A stretch of DNA of 5,970 nucleotides from VAXT01 sp963794605 (GTDB taxonomy: Bacteria > Actinomycetota > Thermoleophilia > Gaiellales > Gaiellaceae). The DNA lies in the NCBI GenBank assembly GCA_963794605.1, contig CAWCEN010000005.1, forward strand, positions 1 through 5,970. The letters run 5' to 3'. Below the pieces are notes generated by a model. It saw only the letters and a list, made by a program, of their open reading frames with translations, did not search any database and had not been told where the DNA came from. A program made the position numbers and the translations under genes. Shown here in pieces: positions 5,098 to 5,970 of this stretch; position 1 is the first letter of the stretch, and the number at the start of each line of letters is the position of its first letter.

Positions 5098-5970
5098 CTA
5101 CGAGTGAGCCGGTTCCGGCTCGGCGTGCATCGCCGCCGGCTTCTCCGCACGGATCAGCAGACCACCGAGGGTTGCTCCGGCGATTGCGAACAGGGCTCCG
5201 ACGAGGAACGCGGCGTGATACCCACTGGTGAGCGCCGTCGGCAGATCTTCGCCAGAGGCGAGCAGATTGTCGCTGCGGGAGGTCGAAAGACTGGCCAAGA
5301 CAGCGAGTCCGAGCGCGCCGCCCATCATGAACGCGGTGTTGACCACTCCGGAGGCGAGACCCGCCTCGGTCGGCTCGACGTCTCCCATCGCCGCGAGCAG
5401 GAGCGGATTGAAGCCCATGCCGGCGCCGATGCCCAGAAGAACCGATCCCGGCAGGACGTCGAGGACGAAGCTCCCGTCGACCGGCACGCGTGCATAGAGC
5501 AGCAGGCCTGCCGCCATGAACAGCATCCCCGCAACCAAGGGCGGCTTGATCCCGAAGCGCATGACGAGCTTGGCCGAGAGGCCGAGCGAGAACGCGCCCA
5601 TGATCAGGCTCGAGGGCAGGAACGCAAGCCCGACCTGCAGCGGCGAGAAGTCGAGCACGAGCTGGAGATAGAGCGCGGTGAGGAAGAACCACGCGAACAT
5701 CGAGCCGGCCAAAAGGACGGCGACCCCGTTCGCGGTCGCGAGAGTTCGGTGCTTGAACAGCCCGAGCGGCATCAGCGGGTTCGAGACCCGCGACTCGATG
5801 ACGAGGAAGGCTCCGAGAAGCACAGCCGATACAGCGAGCAGCCCCAGCGTTTGCCCCGTCCCCCATCCGACTTCGTTGCCGTTGACGATCGCGTAGACGG
5901 CCAGCATCAGCGAGGCCGTCACCGTGACGGCGCCCGCGATGTCAACGCGCCGGTCCCCGGCAGTCACGTT
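5098..5970 (-). CDS. DHA2-family (EmrB/QacA-type, 14-helix) MFS transporter, C-terminal half
   Basis: 290 codons are visible, ending at TAG (5100-5098); the N-terminal half lies beyond the right edge. Proton-driven export of drugs or other small molecules across the cytoplasmic membrane is the usual role. About eight membrane helices can be seen (visible residues 11-30, 41-59, 79-103, 111-131, 144-160, 170-195, 208-228 and 250-273), matching helices 7-14 of a 14-helix member. The opening RRVDIAGAVTVTASLMLAVY is the typical segment entering helix 7, and RVSNPLMPLGLFKHRTL is the typical loop between helices 8 and 9. EAGLASGVVNTAFMMGGALG also matches the family. The GTG at the edge (5967) is internal, since homologues carry six more helices before it. 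The gene precedes the xdhC-like gene by 16 nt on the same strand, suggesting one transcript. Substrate cannot be told. Confidence 0.93.
   Translation of the reverse strand, partial: NVTAGDRRVDIAGAVTVTASLMLAVYAIVNGNEVGWGTGQTLGLLAVSAVLLGAFLVIESRVSNPLMPLGLFKHRTLATANGVAVLLAGSMFAWFFLTALYLQLVLDFSPLQVGLAFLPSSLIMGAFSLGLSAKLVMRFGIKPPLVAGMLFMAAGLLLYARVPVDGSFVLDVLPGSVLLGIGAGMGFNPLLLAAMGDVEPTEAGLASGVVNTAFMMGGALGLAVLASLSTSRSDNLLASGEDLPTALTSGYHAAFLVGALFAIAGATLGGLLIRAEKPAAMHAEPEPAHS

Noticed and set aside
4443..5231. Long plus-strand open frame (262 codons) opposite the xdhC-like gene
   Set aside because: The composition is typical of a GC-rich antisense shadow; the minus strand shows all XdhC motifs and continuous family similarity.
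5965..5967. GTG near the right edge as start of the MFS gene
   Set aside because: The protein from here would contain only helices 7-14 of a 14-helix family and the frame stays open to the window end, so the gene is cut by the edge.

Overview
High-GC, gene-dense DNA with GTG starts, stop-start overlaps and actinobacterial-type protein families: a PspC-fused DesK/LiaS-like histidine kinase with a LuxR-type response regulator, a DHA2 transporter, an XdhC with a GAVDTA-type motif and a SigX5-like ECF sigma remnant. The best guess is a chromosome segment of an actinobacterium, possibly Thermoleophilia-like. The class assignment is inference from protein style only. There are no RNA genes, CRISPR repeats or insertion sequences.

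Layout. (1) Positions 1-2752, minus strand: a three-gene envelope-stress operon read right to left. It holds a PspC/LiaF-like membrane protein (2752-1676), a PspC-domain sensor histidine kinase (1671-580) and a NarL/LuxR response regulator (583 to the window edge, last residues missing). The spacing is 4 nt between the first two genes and a 4-nt GTGA overlap between the last two, so all three are probably co-transcribed and translationally coupled. (2) 2753-2935: a 183-bp leader with a small hairpin and helical-phase CCCTGA repeats; it presumably carries the operon promoter. (3) 2936-3246, minus strand: a gene graveyard. The first ~33 codons of a VOC/glyoxalase-fold gene run out of frame into the last ~66 codons of an ECF sigma factor with a SnoaL-like C-terminal domain. 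(4) 3284-4131, plus strand: two overlapping small genes that look like paralogous single-lobe arrestin-like beta-sandwich proteins, the first membrane-anchored and the second soluble. A -10 element (TAGAAT) lies at leaderless distance from the first GTG. (5) 4128-5970, minus strand: an XdhC/CoxF-family molybdoenzyme maturation protein, preceded in the same operon by a DHA2-type MFS exporter whose N-terminal half lies outside the window. The arrestin pair and xdhC converge on one shared CTAG that supplies both stop codons.

How the genes work together. The PspC protein and the PspC-fused kinase probably sense the same membrane state. By analogy with LiaF/LiaS/LiaR, the non-kinase PspC protein would modulate the kinase, which phosphorylates Asp55 of the regulator. 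The least described element is the two-gene arrestin-like module: I cannot assign it a pathway, and nothing in its neighbours gives it one. The XdhC and MFS genes sit together but no molybdenum hydroxylase subunit is visible.
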